A stretch of DNA of 64,000 nucleotides. Origin: Pseudobutyrivibrio sp. 49. Its GTDB lineage: Bacteria; Bacillota; Clostridia; Lachnospirales; Lachnospiraceae. Below the pieces are notes generated by a model. That model searched no databases. It saw only the letters and a list, made by a program, of their open reading frames with translations, and had not been told where the DNA came from. The stretch lies in the NCBI RefSeq assembly GCF_900100545.1, contig NZ_FNDP01000001.1, positions 62,001 through 126,000 of the forward strand, given 5' to 3'. Shown here piece after piece: positions 8,706 through 17,118 of the stretch. The position numbers were made by a program, and so were the translations under genes. Position 1 is the stretch's first letter; the number at the start of each line of letters is the position of its first letter.

Positions 8706-9782
8706 ATGTTTTTGAATTGTGATTCTTTTAAAATAAATTATAAGAAAATGGGCGCAGGTTTACTTTGCGCCCTGCTTTTATGTGGTTGTGGGTCTGAAAA
8801 GCAGGTTGAAAACAAGCTGACAGATACCAATTCAACCACTTTTTTTGCAATGGATACAGTTATGGATATTCAGATAACTGGAGACGAGGAGCTTTTGACA
8901 GAGGCTCAGCAGAAGGTTATGGCTTTGGAAAAGCAGCTTTCTGTTACAGAGAAAGACAGTGAAGTTAGTGGTATTAATAGAAATAAAATTGGAAGACTGA
9001 CTGGCGATGGGGCAAAGATTTTTATTGGTGGTATGGATATTTGTGCCGCCACAGAGGGTGCCCTGGATTTAACTATCTATCCTGTATTAAAGGAGTGGGG
9101 ATTTACAACCGGTGAATATAAAGTTCCAGAGGATGAAGAAATAAATCAGCTTTTAGAGGCTGTTGATTATAATAAAGTAGAAATATCTGATATGGGAAAT
9201 GACTATATTGATATAGTTTTGCCTGATGATATGCAGATAGATTTAGGTAGTATCACAAAGGGCTACACCAGCCAGATGCTTCACGATTTCTTTAAAGAAA
9301 ATGGTGTAGAGTCGGCGCTTATTAATCTTGGTGGAAATGTTCAGTGTCTCGGTGGAAAACTTACTGGAGAACCATGGAAGATTGCTATTAAAAGTCCATT
9401 TTTGGATAGTAAGGAAGGAATTCTTGGCGTACTTCAGGCGAAGGATTTGGCCATTGTTACTTCAGGTGGATATGAACGCTACTTTGAAGAGGATGGAAAA
9501 ATATATTGGCATATTTTGGATCCATCCACAGGAAAGCCTGCTGATAAGGGGCTGGCAAGTGTTACAATAGTTGGTAAGGATGGTTTGAAATGTGATGGTT
9601 TGTCGACAGCTCTTTTTGTTAAGGGGCTGGATGAGGCAGTAGAGTATTGGAAGAGCAGTGATGATTTTGAAATGATCATTGTTATGTCAAATGGGGATGT
9701 GCATATCACTGAGGGAATAGCGGATGATTTTGCCCTTACATCAGAATATGCTGATTCAAAATTGATTGTCGAGACGAGATAA
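8706..9782 (+). CDS. apbE: FAD:protein FMN transferase (ApbE), lipoprotein
   Basis: About 358 residues. ApbE moves FMN from FAD onto Ser/Thr of FMN-binding domains, using Mg2+. A lipobox (LLCGC) gives surface anchoring. Family motifs are present: FFAMDTVMDIQ near the start, DLGSITKGYTSQML for flavin binding, INLGGNVQCLG, and HILDPSTGKPADKGL in the active site. ATG 8706 is used; a GTG at 8697 overlapping the previous stop (GTGA) is also possible. Its obvious in-operon substrate is the FMN_bind domain encoded just upstream. The reading frame is intact and of family length. Confidence 0.93.
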   Translation: MFLNCDSFKINYKKMGAGLLCALLLCGCGSEKQVENKLTDTNSTTFFAMDTVMDIQITGDEELLTEAQQKVMALEKQLSVTEKDSEVSGINRNKIGRLTGDGAKIFIGGMDICAATEGALDLTIYPVLKEWGFTTGEYKVPEDEEINQLLEAVDYNKVEISDMGNDYIDIVLPDDMQIDLGSITKGYTSQMLHDFFKENGVESALINLGGNVQCLGGKLTGEPWKIAIKSPFLDSKEGILGVLQAKDLAIVTSGGYERYFEEDGKIYWHILDPSTGKPADKGLASVTIVGKDGLKCDGLSTALFVKGLDEAVEYWKSSDDFEMIIVMSNGDVHITEGIADDFALTSEYADSKLIVETR

Positions 9783-9786
9783 TATT

Positions 9787-10164
9787 ATGAAAAAAAATGA
9801 TTTGATATTAATAGGTGCTCTGCTGATTATCGCATTTACGATATTAGGGATTACCAGAGTATGGCAGAGGAATAATACTGACGAAAGTGCTATGGTAATC
9901 GTTACTGTAGATGGTCAGGAGATGGGGAGATTTCCTCTTAATCAGGACATGGAGCAGCGTTTTGATTTTCCAGATGGAAGCTACAATGTGCTTCGTATAT
10001 ACGATGGAAACGCAGAAATATCAGAGGCATCCTGCCCAGATCAGATTTGTGTAAAACATCACAAGATTCACTATACCAATGAGACTATAGTTTGTCTGCC
10101 AAATAAACTGGTTGTGGAAATCACTGGTGGAGAAGTAAGTGATGTGGATACTATAGCAAATTAA
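9787..10164 (+). CDS. NusG domain II-containing membrane-anchored protein
   Basis: 125 residues. One N-terminal helix (about 4-24), then a NusG-II-like beta domain with the signature SCPDQICVKHHKIHY and ETIVCLPNKLVVEI. The two Cys in CPDQIC are characteristic of this small family. In many Firmicutes it sits between ApbE and a Gx transporter, as here, and is taken as part of the extracytoplasmic flavin/electron-transfer set; its exact task is not known. ATG 9787 is preferred over an in-frame TTG at 9766 that lies inside apbE. Confidence 0.85.
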   Translation: MKKNDLILIGALLIIAFTILGITRVWQRNNTDESAMVIVTVDGQEMGRFPLNQDMEQRFDFPDGSYNVLRIYDGNAEISEASCPDQICVKHHKIHYTNETIVCLPNKLVVEITGGEVSDVDTIAN

Positions 10165-10174
10165 GGGGGCTGTT

Positions 10175-10675
10175 ATGAAAATGAATACAAGAAAAATCGC
10201 ATATTTAGGTCTACTTATAGCCCTTGCTTTTGTTCTTAGCTATGTAGAGGTGCTTTTACCTTTAAACATAGGCATTCCAGGAGCCAAGGTGGGCCTTGCC
10301 AACATAGTTATTGTTGTAGCCCTTTATACCATCGGAGGAAAGAATGCTGCTATGCTGTCACTTGTAAGAGTGCTTCTTGTAGGTCTTACCTTTGGCAATT
10401 TTGCAATGATGCTTTACAGTCTGGCCGGAGCAGTTTTGTCTTTTGTTATGATGTATGTTGCAAAGCGCACAAAAAAGCTTTCTATTACTGGTGTCAGTGT
10501 TATCGGTGGAGTGTTCCATAACGTGGGACAGATTATTGTTGCCATATTTGTTTTGGAGACTAGTCAGCTGATTTATTATCTGCCATTTTTGATTGTAATA
10601 GGCACCATATCTGGCGTGGTAATAGGTATACTTTCGGGGATGATTTGTAGGCGCGTAAAGGTTGCATTTGCATAA
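10175..10675 (+). CDS. Gx transporter family / heptaprenyl diphosphate synthase component I-like membrane protein
   Basis: 166 residues, five to six hydrophobic helices, opening with NTRKIAYLGLLIALAFVLSYVE and PGAKVGLANI, which are typical of this family. It resembles ECF-type substrate-binding membrane subunits, so it may import a small molecule such as a quinone precursor or flavin. Some members are annotated as heptaprenyl diphosphate synthase component I. GGGGG lies 6 bases before the ATG. It is the last gene of the flavin operon, and its position supports supply of a cofactor or lipid carrier for that module. Confidence 0.82.
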   Translation: MKMNTRKIAYLGLLIALAFVLSYVEVLLPLNIGIPGAKVGLANIVIVVALYTIGGKNAAMLSLVRVLLVGLTFGNFAMMLYSLAGAVLSFVMMYVAKRTKKLSITGVSVIGGVFHNVGQIIVAIFVLETSQLIYYLPFLIVIGTISGVVIGILSGMICRRVKVAFA

Positions 10676-10732
10676 GCTTTTGGAGTATACTCTAACGGGT
10701 TAAGAAGATTTTTATAAGAGTAGGATATAAAT

Positions 10733-11620
10733 ATGAGTGATTATATTATTAGCTGCTGTTCTACAGTAGACGTTACTGAGGAGTACTTAAAAGAAAAGAA
10801 TATTGAACACATCTGTTTCCATTATTATATGGATGATGTAGCATACACAGATGATTTGTTCAAGTCTATGTCTGCTACTGAGTTTTATCAGGCTATGATG
10901 GACGGAGCAATGACTCGCACATCTCAGGTTAATGCAGATGAGTTTACAGCATATTTTAGAGGATTTTTGGAGCAGGGTAAGGATATTATTCACCTTACAC
11001 TCTCTGGTGGTATTTCAGGTGTTATCAATTCAGCTCGTATCGCTGCTCAGGAGCTTCAGGAAGAGTTCCCAGATAGAAAGATTGTTGTATTTGATAGTCT
11101 CACAGCATCAGCTGGCTATGCTCTTATGATGGATAAGCTTGCATCCTTAAGAGATGAGGGATACGATTTCGACAGACTTGTTAACTGGGCAAATGGTCAT
11201 ATCCAGAATCAGAATACATGGTTCTTTACTACAGATCTTACATTCTTCATCAGAGGTGGACGTGTTTCTAAGGTTTCAGGATGGTTTGGAACTGCACTTA
11301 ATATTTGTCCATTGTTGAATATCAATGATGAAGGAAAGCTTTGCCCACGTCAGAAGTGTCGTGGAAAGAAGATGGTTAAGAGAGCAGCTCTTGAGGCTAT
11401 CAAGGCAAGAATCGATGATGGTGAGAAATACAGCGAGAATATTTTCATCACACATTCAGTTTGCTATGATGATGCCAGAGAGATGGCAGATATGCTTGAG
11501 TTTGCTTTCCCTCATATGAAAGAGAAGATTCGTATTTTCGATATTGGACCTACTATCGGTTCTCACACAGGCCCAGGTACAGTAGCTATTGGCTTCTGGG
11601 GCTCATTAAAGGAACACTAA
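10733..11620 (+). CDS. DegV family fatty-acid-binding protein
   Basis: 295 residues, full DegV length. DegV/FakB proteins bind fatty acids and hand them to the FakA kinase. The N-terminal ISCCSTVDVTEEYL block, TSQVNADEF and LTLSGGISGVINSA are the binding-fold signatures; TTDLTFFIRGGRVSK and IGPTIGSHTGPGT complete the second domain. No FakA or DAK-like gene is nearby, so the partner is elsewhere. It stands alone, with a hairpin after the stop. Confidence 0.92.
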   Translation: MSDYIISCCSTVDVTEEYLKEKNIEHICFHYYMDDVAYTDDLFKSMSATEFYQAMMDGAMTRTSQVNADEFTAYFRGFLEQGKDIIHLTLSGGISGVINSARIAAQELQEEFPDRKIVVFDSLTASAGYALMMDKLASLRDEGYDFDRLVNWANGHIQNQNTWFFTTDLTFFIRGGRVSKVSGWFGTALNICPLLNINDEGKLCPRQKCRGKKMVKRAALEAIKARIDDGEKYSENIFITHSVCYDDAREMADMLEFAFPHMKEKIRIFDIGPTIGSHTGPGTVAIGFWGSLKEH

Positions 11621-11633
11621 TAAGTAGTACTAA

Positions 11634-11674
11634 AGTGTTGAGTTTATTATAATAAGCTCAGCACTTATTATATT
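11634..11674 (+). terminator. Terminator after degV
   Basis: AGTGTTGAG pairs with CTCAGCACT, and inside it TTATT pairs with AATAA, giving a 14-bp interrupted stem followed by TTATTATATT. Confidence 0.6.
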
Positions 11675-11686
11675 GGAGGGAGAAAA

Positions 11687-12253
11687 ATGAAAGAAAAAAT
11701 CAAAGGCTTACGTCTTAACATCACAATCTCAGGAATTATCAGCATTGTAATAGGTGTACTTCTCTTGATTTATCCAACAGAGAGTCTTACTACAATCAGC
11801 AGAGTAATTGCCGCTATTGTCATTCTTTCAGGTATCTTTGTTATTATCAGCCAGATATTTGATAAGGGCTTTAATGCCATGGGAATAGCTGTAGGCGGAG
11901 TGTTGGCAGTTATTGGTATCTGGATTTTCCTTGCGCCAGGCTCTATCGTTTCAATTATTCCAATTGCAATCGGTGTGCTTTTAGTTGTACATGGACTTCA
12001 GGATTTAGGTCTTGCTGCCCAGGCAATCAAGACAAAGGCGCCACGTCCATGGCTTACCTTCATCATTGCAGCGGTAACTATTCTTCTGGGAGTAGCGTGC
12101 ATAGCTGATGCTTTTAAATTTATTGCGATTGCTACAAGATTAATTGGTATCATGCTTATTTATGATGGCATTACAGATGTCTTCACTGTTCACAAGGTAA
12201 ACAAGGCTGAAAAGATTATTGATGTTGAAGTTTTACGTGAGGAAGATGTTTAA
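11687..12253 (+). CDS. HdeD/DUF308 family membrane protein
   Basis: 188 residues with six predicted helices in three pairs, the HdeD pattern. Repeated segments such as ISGIISIVIGVLLLIYP and FIIAAVTILLGVACIADAF show the internal duplication of this family. In enterobacteria HdeD is linked to acid tolerance; the clostridial role is unknown. GGAGGGAG lies before the ATG. The next small gene begins 2 bases after the stop and a TetR regulator follows, so all three probably form one operon under that regulator. Confidence 0.85.
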   Translation: MKEKIKGLRLNITISGIISIVIGVLLLIYPTESLTTISRVIAAIVILSGIFVIISQIFDKGFNAMGIAVGGVLAVIGIWIFLAPGSIVSIIPIAIGVLLVVHGLQDLGLAAQAIKTKAPRPWLTFIIAAVTILLGVACIADAFKFIAIATRLIGIMLIYDGITDVFTVHKVNKAEKIIDVEVLREEDV

Positions 12254-12255
12254 AA

Positions 12256-12489
12256 ATGGGTCAAATGGAATTTAAAATGGAACGAACCGGCCTTCTTGAA
12301 GAGGGAGAGGTGCTTCCAATTACTGAATATGCCCTTTCCAACTCATATTATTATGTGTTGGGAAGGTCATTTGCCATGTCAGGCAATTACACTACCTTAG
12401 AGCGTATTAAGGCTAAAGAAGGTAGGGTAATCGACATAAAAGAGACACCAAAAGGATTCTATGTAACAGTAGAATACGAGGATTCTTAA
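12256..12489 (+). CDS. Small conserved-type protein, function unknown
   Basis: 77 residues, not recognised. It is soluble, with a short N-terminal KMERTGLLEEGE and a C-terminal beta-rich part (IKETPKGFYVTVEYED). No signal peptide or cysteines. It is sandwiched 2 bases after the HdeD-like gene and 10 bases before the TetR gene, so it is certainly expressed with them. It may modulate the regulator or membrane protein, but nothing in the sequence shows this. Confidence 0.65.
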   Translation: MGQMEFKMERTGLLEEGEVLPITEYALSNSYYYVLGRSFAMSGNYTTLERIKAKEGRVIDIKETPKGFYVTVEYEDS

Positions 12490-12499
12490 GGAGCAATTA

Positions 12500-13072
12500 A
12501 TGAACAATCAAACACAAAATGCTATTGATATTGTGCTTGCTGAGAGCTTAAAGGAGCTTGCTGCCACTAAGCCAATAGAAAAGATTACAATAAAAGAAAT
12601 TACAGACAAGGCAGGCGTTATTCGTCCTACCTTTTATAATCATTTTCAAGATAAGTATGAGTTGCTTGAGTGGATTACTGTAAATGAGCTTTTTGCGCCT
12701 GTGGAGCCTCTGTTATCTAATGGAATGCTTAAGGAAGCGGTCACTTTTATTCTTACTACAATGGAAAAAGAAAAGGACTTCTATAAAAGGGCAGTTATGC
12801 TGGAAGGCCAGAACTCTTTCAACGAAATTTTCAATAGATGCGTTGCAAGAGCAGTTCAGAAATATCTTGATTTGGAAAGTCTTGCAAAGGTTGCAAACTA
12901 CCCATGGCTAAAAGAGGAGCTTGTAGCGGACTTTTTGGCTCACTCTATCAGTTGGGTTACTATTCAGTGGATTAATAAGGGAATGAAGGTTCCTGTGGAG
13001 GAGCTTACAGACGTTTATGTAAAGATTTTCCATAGTCCATTCATAGAAATTGTTTCCAGTCTTAAAAAGTAA
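12500..13072 (+). CDS. TetR/AcrR family transcriptional regulator
   Basis: 190 residues. The N-terminal helix-turn-helix is clear: KEITDKAGVIRPTFYNHF (residues about 34-51), with the hallmark T-F-Y-x-H-F. The C-terminal part resembles the DhaS-like TetR group. AAGGAG lies 7 bases before the ATG. It closes the HdeD-like operon and probably represses it; the ligand is unknown. Confidence 0.88.
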   Translation: MNNQTQNAIDIVLAESLKELAATKPIEKITIKEITDKAGVIRPTFYNHFQDKYELLEWITVNELFAPVEPLLSNGMLKEAVTFILTTMEKEKDFYKRAVMLEGQNSFNEIFNRCVARAVQKYLDLESLAKVANYPWLKEELVADFLAHSISWVTIQWINKGMKVPVEELTDVYVKIFHSPFIEIVSSLKK

Positions 13073-13219
13073 TTTTTTAGTTTTAGGATGAAAACTACAA
13101 AATAATTGCTTTGTATCTTGTACACAAACCTATATTAGTGATTGAATATAAGGTATAAGGAAATGTGTAAAATATGCGAATATTGTTCGTATTTTAGTTG
13201 ATTGGAGTATAATAATTTT

Positions 13220-13804
13220 ATGAGTTTATTAGAAGACTTACTGATAATAGTAGGCGTGCTTTTAGATGTGTTTGCCACCATGGAAATACAAGGCTCCATG
13301 ATGGTACAAATTAAAAAGAAAACTTTGGCAATAGCCTGTGGCGTAGTTGCAGCTGTTGAGCTTGCGTTCTTTTTTGCTGGATATGCTGTTTGCTGGGGTT
13401 TGTCAGAGTCGGGCTATATTGCAGATCCAGTTCATTTCGGTGAGGGAGTTGCAGTTATTGTGTTGGCTATACTTGGTATCAGGCTTATTGTTAAGGCTAT
13501 TAAGCAGGAGTTCATACAGGAACGCCGCCGAGACGTTTTAAGAGTTTGGGATTACATCAGAATAATAGTAGTGTCCAGCTTCTATACAGCGGCTGCTGGT
13601 TGCGTTTGCGGTTTTGTTGGAATTACAGTATGGCATGTGTTTGTCATTATTCTTGTAATTTCAGTACTTATGGTAATAATGGGACTTTATATAGGTCTTC
13701 ATTTTGGTTTTGAAAACAAGACTATCGCTTATGTGATAGGAGTAGTTTTGCTGTGGGGAGTAAGCTTAGAAATGCTATTGCATGATATCGTAGAGGTTAT
13801 CTAG
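13220..13804 (+). CDS. MntP-like six-helix membrane protein heading the accessory Sec operon
   Basis: 194 residues with six helices in the 3+3 arrangement of the MntP manganese exporters. GVLLDVFATMEIQG in helix 1 matches the D-A-F-A metal motif, but the matching Asp in helix 4 is absent (SSFYTAAAGC). It is therefore an altered member and need not export manganese. Only 24 bases separate its stop from secY2, with no terminator, so it belongs to the accessory Sec transcript. ATG 13220 is used; a TTG at 13202 is also in frame. A role as an extra translocon-associated protein is speculation. Confidence 0.6.
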   Translation: MSLLEDLLIIVGVLLDVFATMEIQGSMMVQIKKKTLAIACGVVAAVELAFFFAGYAVCWGLSESGYIADPVHFGEGVAVIVLAILGIRLIVKAIKQEFIQERRRDVLRVWDYIRIIVVSSFYTAAAGCVCGFVGITVWHVFVIILVISVLMVIMGLYIGLHFGFENKTIAYVIGVVLLWGVSLEMLLHDIVEVI

Positions 13805-13828
13805 TAAGGCGTTTATTGGGGCAGGAGT

Positions 13829-15034
13829 TTGAAAAAACATTATTTTCCTAAAACATTAGTAGAAAAGCTGATATTTACGTTTATTATTATGGCGGCTTAT
13901 CTGGTAGGTAGGGAGCTGCCGCTTTATGGTGTGGATTTAGCAGCTTATGATGCGTTTAGGGATAAAAGTGCGGATTTAATAATGCAGACTATTGGAGGAG
14001 ATAGGTACAAGACAAGCTTGCTTGCTCTTGGAATATCTCCTTTTATGTTTTCTACACTGTTTGTACAGATGATTGTGGCGTTTAAAAGTGCAGACAGCAA
14101 ATCTCATACATCACCAAAGAAAATCACAAGAGCCACACTTATTCTTATGGTTATCTGGGCCTCTGTTCAGGCTTATTTCACAACACAATCTACAATCTAT
14201 ATATATGACGGCGGCGTCCAGCTGATAATAGCAAAAGTTATTTCGTCAGTTGAGATGGTCACAGGCGCCTTTGTAATTTTATGGCTTGCTACCAGAAATG
14301 GAAAATATGGCGTAGGCGGCCAGACTATTTTGATATACGTAAATATATTGGATAGCGTGGTTAATACGGTAAAAAGCGTAGAATTTAAGGAGCTTAGAGC
14401 AATAGGAATTTTGTCGGTGGTGGCGCTACTAATCACTATCATATTTGAAAATACGGAGTACAGAATTCCAATGCAGAGGATATCAATTCACAGTATTTTC
14501 TCAGATAAGAATTATATTCCTATTAAGCTTAATCCTATCGGAATGATGCCAGTTATGTTTTCATCAGCATTTTTTCAGCTGCCGGTATATGTTTTTTCGG
14601 GACTGGGCACTATTTTTCCTGATAATAGGGATTTGCAGTGGATAAATGATAACATGGATACAAATCATCCTTTGGGAATTGGAATTTATATCATTGTTCT
14701 CTACGTAATTACGATAGTGTTTTCGTTTATTTTTATTAGTCCGAAGAATTTGGCGGAGTCCCTGCAGAAGGCGGGGGACAGTATTACAGGCCTAAAGGCT
14801 GGAAGAAAAACAAGGGTTTATATCAGAAATAGATTGCTTGTTATAGCAATTTTTTCTGCCACTTTTTTGAGTATGTTTATTGCATTACCACTTTATATGC
14901 ACATGGAAGGGAAACTTGCAGCTTCGGTGATGAGCCTTCCATCCATACTCATTGCAATGGCTAGTATTAATTGTAATTTGTATAGGGAGTTTAGGGCGGT
15001 TAAAGAATATGATGCGTATGTGCCGTTTATTTAA
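13829..15034 (+). CDS. secY2: Accessory Sec translocase channel SecY2
   Basis: 401 residues, ten predicted helices, the length of SecY2 rather than SecY (about 430). It forms the membrane pore dedicated to glycosylated adhesins in the accessory Sec pathway. The N-terminal VGRELPLYGVD and the helix TSLLALGISPFMFSTLFVQM match SecY-type signatures. The only in-frame start is TTG 13829, with GGGGCAGGAG just upstream; any ATG lies inside helix 1. The next gene is asp1, 11 bases on. Assignment as SecY2 rests on the asp1-asp3-secA2-gtfAB neighbours as well as sequence. Confidence 0.9.
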   Translation: MKKHYFPKTLVEKLIFTFIIMAAYLVGRELPLYGVDLAAYDAFRDKSADLIMQTIGGDRYKTSLLALGISPFMFSTLFVQMIVAFKSADSKSHTSPKKITRATLILMVIWASVQAYFTTQSTIYIYDGGVQLIIAKVISSVEMVTGAFVILWLATRNGKYGVGGQTILIYVNILDSVVNTVKSVEFKELRAIGILSVVALLITIIFENTEYRIPMQRISIHSIFSDKNYIPIKLNPIGMMPVMFSSAFFQLPVYVFSGLGTIFPDNRDLQWINDNMDTNHPLGIGIYIIVLYVITIVFSFIFISPKNLAESLQKAGDSITGLKAGRKTRVYIRNRLLVIAIFSATFLSMFIALPLYMHMEGKLAASVMSLPSILIAMASINCNLYREFRAVKEYDAYVPFI

Positions 15035-15045
15035 TTGGGGGACCC

Positions 15046-16671
15046 ATGCTTTATTTTATTCCTGCTTGGTACCAACAGAATAAGTGGAAGGAGCTGGAGC
15101 AAAGCTGGCACACCAGAAGAATGCACACGGAGTTTGATGACACTGTAAAACAGGTGCAGATGTTTCACCGAAGTGGCATGCATGATTTTAAAATTCTTCT
15201 TTTGAGCCACACTCCAAACTTTAGACATTTCCTTCATCGCCAGGGAGTCTTACATGCCTCTTACTGGTCTTGTTTTGATGCCATTCAGGAGGTTACAAAG
15301 AAAAAGGCGGTAGTATTTTCTTTTCACAATCTAAACTGGCCTGAAGGAATCGAATTCGTATATACGCCATTTGTGGTGGTGGCATATTTGCATAATAAAA
15401 AATACGCTCAGATTGAATTCGGCGAAGCTGGTAATCCAATCGAGGTGGCTTTATATCAGGATGGACTTTTAAGCAAAAGGAATATCTATGATGACAGAGG
15501 CTTTGTGTCAGCCATGGAGGCCTATTCAGAAGGTCAGTTGCTGTACACCGACTATCTGACCGAAACTGGCGTTGCCAAACTTAGAGAGTACGCTGATGAC
15601 GGACGCGTGGAAATCAATCCCCAGAATAACACTTTCCTTGTTTTTGAAGGAGACGAGGTGGAGACGGTGGAGTTTAGTTCTCTGAACTATCCTAATATGG
15701 GCGAGGTCATCAGGGAAGTTTTCTATACCCACATACTGATGAAAAATGCAGACGATATTTTCTGCATTGCCATGCACAAACAAAATGTTCTCGTGATTAA
15801 TGAATTGATAGGACGAGAAAAATGTATCCTGTCCTTCTATGGAGATAGATATCGTATCAAGGAACATCCGGAGGCAAAAGAGCTGGTGAAAAAAGCGGGA
15901 TATATTATCACGGATTCTGAGGCCACCAGTAGATATCTTGTGCGAGAATTAGGTGAGGAGATAGAGAATCTTATTGATATTTCACCTTATGATTCTCGAA
16001 TGGATTTTGGTATCAGTGGAGAGCTAACGGTTCAAAAGGTACTGGTGCCTGTGGATGATTTGCCAGAAGACAGATTTAAGGCGCTTATGCTTCAGCTGGC
16101 TATATATTTGCCACAAAATGAAAATGCCATGATTCATCTTTTTACCAGAAATGCAACCTACAATTGGCCAGAGGTCCTTTTGAATAAAGTGGCAGACATT
16201 TTGGAGCAGGCAGGCTTTGATCGGAGGATGGTTATTGCTGATGAAATAGAAGACGATACTGCAGAGAATGATATTGATTTAGAGGATGAGGAAGAAGAGG
16301 AAGTTCAGGTTAGATTTTTCGTGGAACAGTGCGTGGATGAGCTTTCTGTAAGTAAGTGTATTCGTGAACAGCGAATAATGGTTGATATGAGACACAATCC
16401 TGATTTGTATTTGCAGATAAACTGTATTAGTACTGCCATCCCGCAGATTATCCGAAGAGAAACTCAGTACATGCAGAACATGTATAACGGTTTTGTGGTA
16501 AAGGATTTTGAGCAGATTCCAGCGGCGTTAGATTATTTCTTAGGGTCTCTTGCAAATTGGAATCAGGCAAAGGTTTATTCCTATGAGATAGCTCAAAAGT
16601 TTACCACCAGGAAGCTTTTGGAAAAGTGGAAGGATGTTAGAGCCTATATGGAAGGGCAGGGTAGAGAGTAG
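15046..16671 (+). CDS. asp1: Accessory Sec system protein Asp1
   Basis: 541 residues. The opening LYFIPAWYQQNKWKE is the classic Asp1 N-terminus (F-I-P-x-W-Y). Asp1 resembles a GT-B glycosyltransferase fold without activity and holds the substrate with Asp2 and Asp3 on the way to SecA2/SecY2. An acidic insert near residue 405-425 (EDDTAENDIDLEDEEEEE) is unusual. GGGGG lies 8 bases before the ATG. It lies directly between secY2 and asp3; in streptococci asp2 would come next, but here it is missing. Confidence 0.9.
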   Translation: MLYFIPAWYQQNKWKELEQSWHTRRMHTEFDDTVKQVQMFHRSGMHDFKILLLSHTPNFRHFLHRQGVLHASYWSCFDAIQEVTKKKAVVFSFHNLNWPEGIEFVYTPFVVVAYLHNKKYAQIEFGEAGNPIEVALYQDGLLSKRNIYDDRGFVSAMEAYSEGQLLYTDYLTETGVAKLREYADDGRVEINPQNNTFLVFEGDEVETVEFSSLNYPNMGEVIREVFYTHILMKNADDIFCIAMHKQNVLVINELIGREKCILSFYGDRYRIKEHPEAKELVKKAGYIITDSEATSRYLVRELGEEIENLIDISPYDSRMDFGISGELTVQKVLVPVDDLPEDRFKALMLQLAIYLPQNENAMIHLFTRNATYNWPEVLLNKVADILEQAGFDRRMVIADEIEDDTAENDIDLEDEEEEEVQVRFFVEQCVDELSVSKCIREQRIMVDMRHNPDLYLQINCISTAIPQIIRRETQYMQNMYNGFVVKDFEQIPAALDYFLGSLANWNQAKVYSYEIAQKFTTRKLLEKWKDVRAYMEGQGRE

Positions 16672-16674
16672 CCT

Positions 16675-17118
16675 ATGGAAAAAGCCAGTTGGACAATTTA
16701 TTGGAATGAATATAGTTCGGACACCTATCTCTACGGCTCTGAGATTGAGTATCTTGCCCGCAATAATGTGAGATTTAGGAATAATCTTATGCCACCGGGC
16801 ACAGTGATAAAACAGTGGTACTCCCTTACTAATTATCAGGCTCAGAGAATCGAACCGTCTCTGCCTATCATTGATGGAGAAAGCAGGTATCGAATCAGGG
16901 TAAATGTGGAGACACCAAACGATGAGGGATGTCTTATCAGACTTGTGTTTTTGGATAGATATGAGCGAGAGGCTGGTGATTTTACTTTACGTGGTAAGGA
17001 GGCAGAGTTCTCATGTCCACTAAAAACCTACAGTTACAGAATGCAGCTTATAAATGCTGGTATGACGGAGTTTGTTTATCATTCAGTAACCATTGAAGAG
17101 ATAGAAAACGAAAAGTAA
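16675..17118 (+). CDS. asp3: Accessory Sec system protein Asp3
   Basis: 147 residues. The signature run of Asp3 is present: YGSEIEYL, VRFRNNLMPPGTVIKQW and NYQAQRIEPSLPIIDGE. Asp3 has a carbohydrate-binding-like beta fold and bridges Asp1/Asp2 with the exported protein. It starts 3 bases after asp1 and its stop overlaps the secA2 ATG (TAATG), so translation is coupled. Given that Asp2 is absent, Asp3 may contact Asp1 alone. Confidence 0.88.
   Translation: MEKASWTIYWNEYSSDTYLYGSEIEYLARNNVRFRNNLMPPGTVIKQWYSLTNYQAQRIEPSLPIIDGESRYRIRVNVETPNDEGCLIRLVFLDRYEREAGDFTLRGKEAEFSCPLKTYSYRMQLINAGMTEFVYHSVTIEEIENEK

Noticed and set aside
13209-13214. TATAAT as -10 of the accessory Sec operon
   Set aside because: It is only 6 bases before the start codon, which would leave no ribosome site on the mRNA; the true promoter is probably further upstream and not clear.
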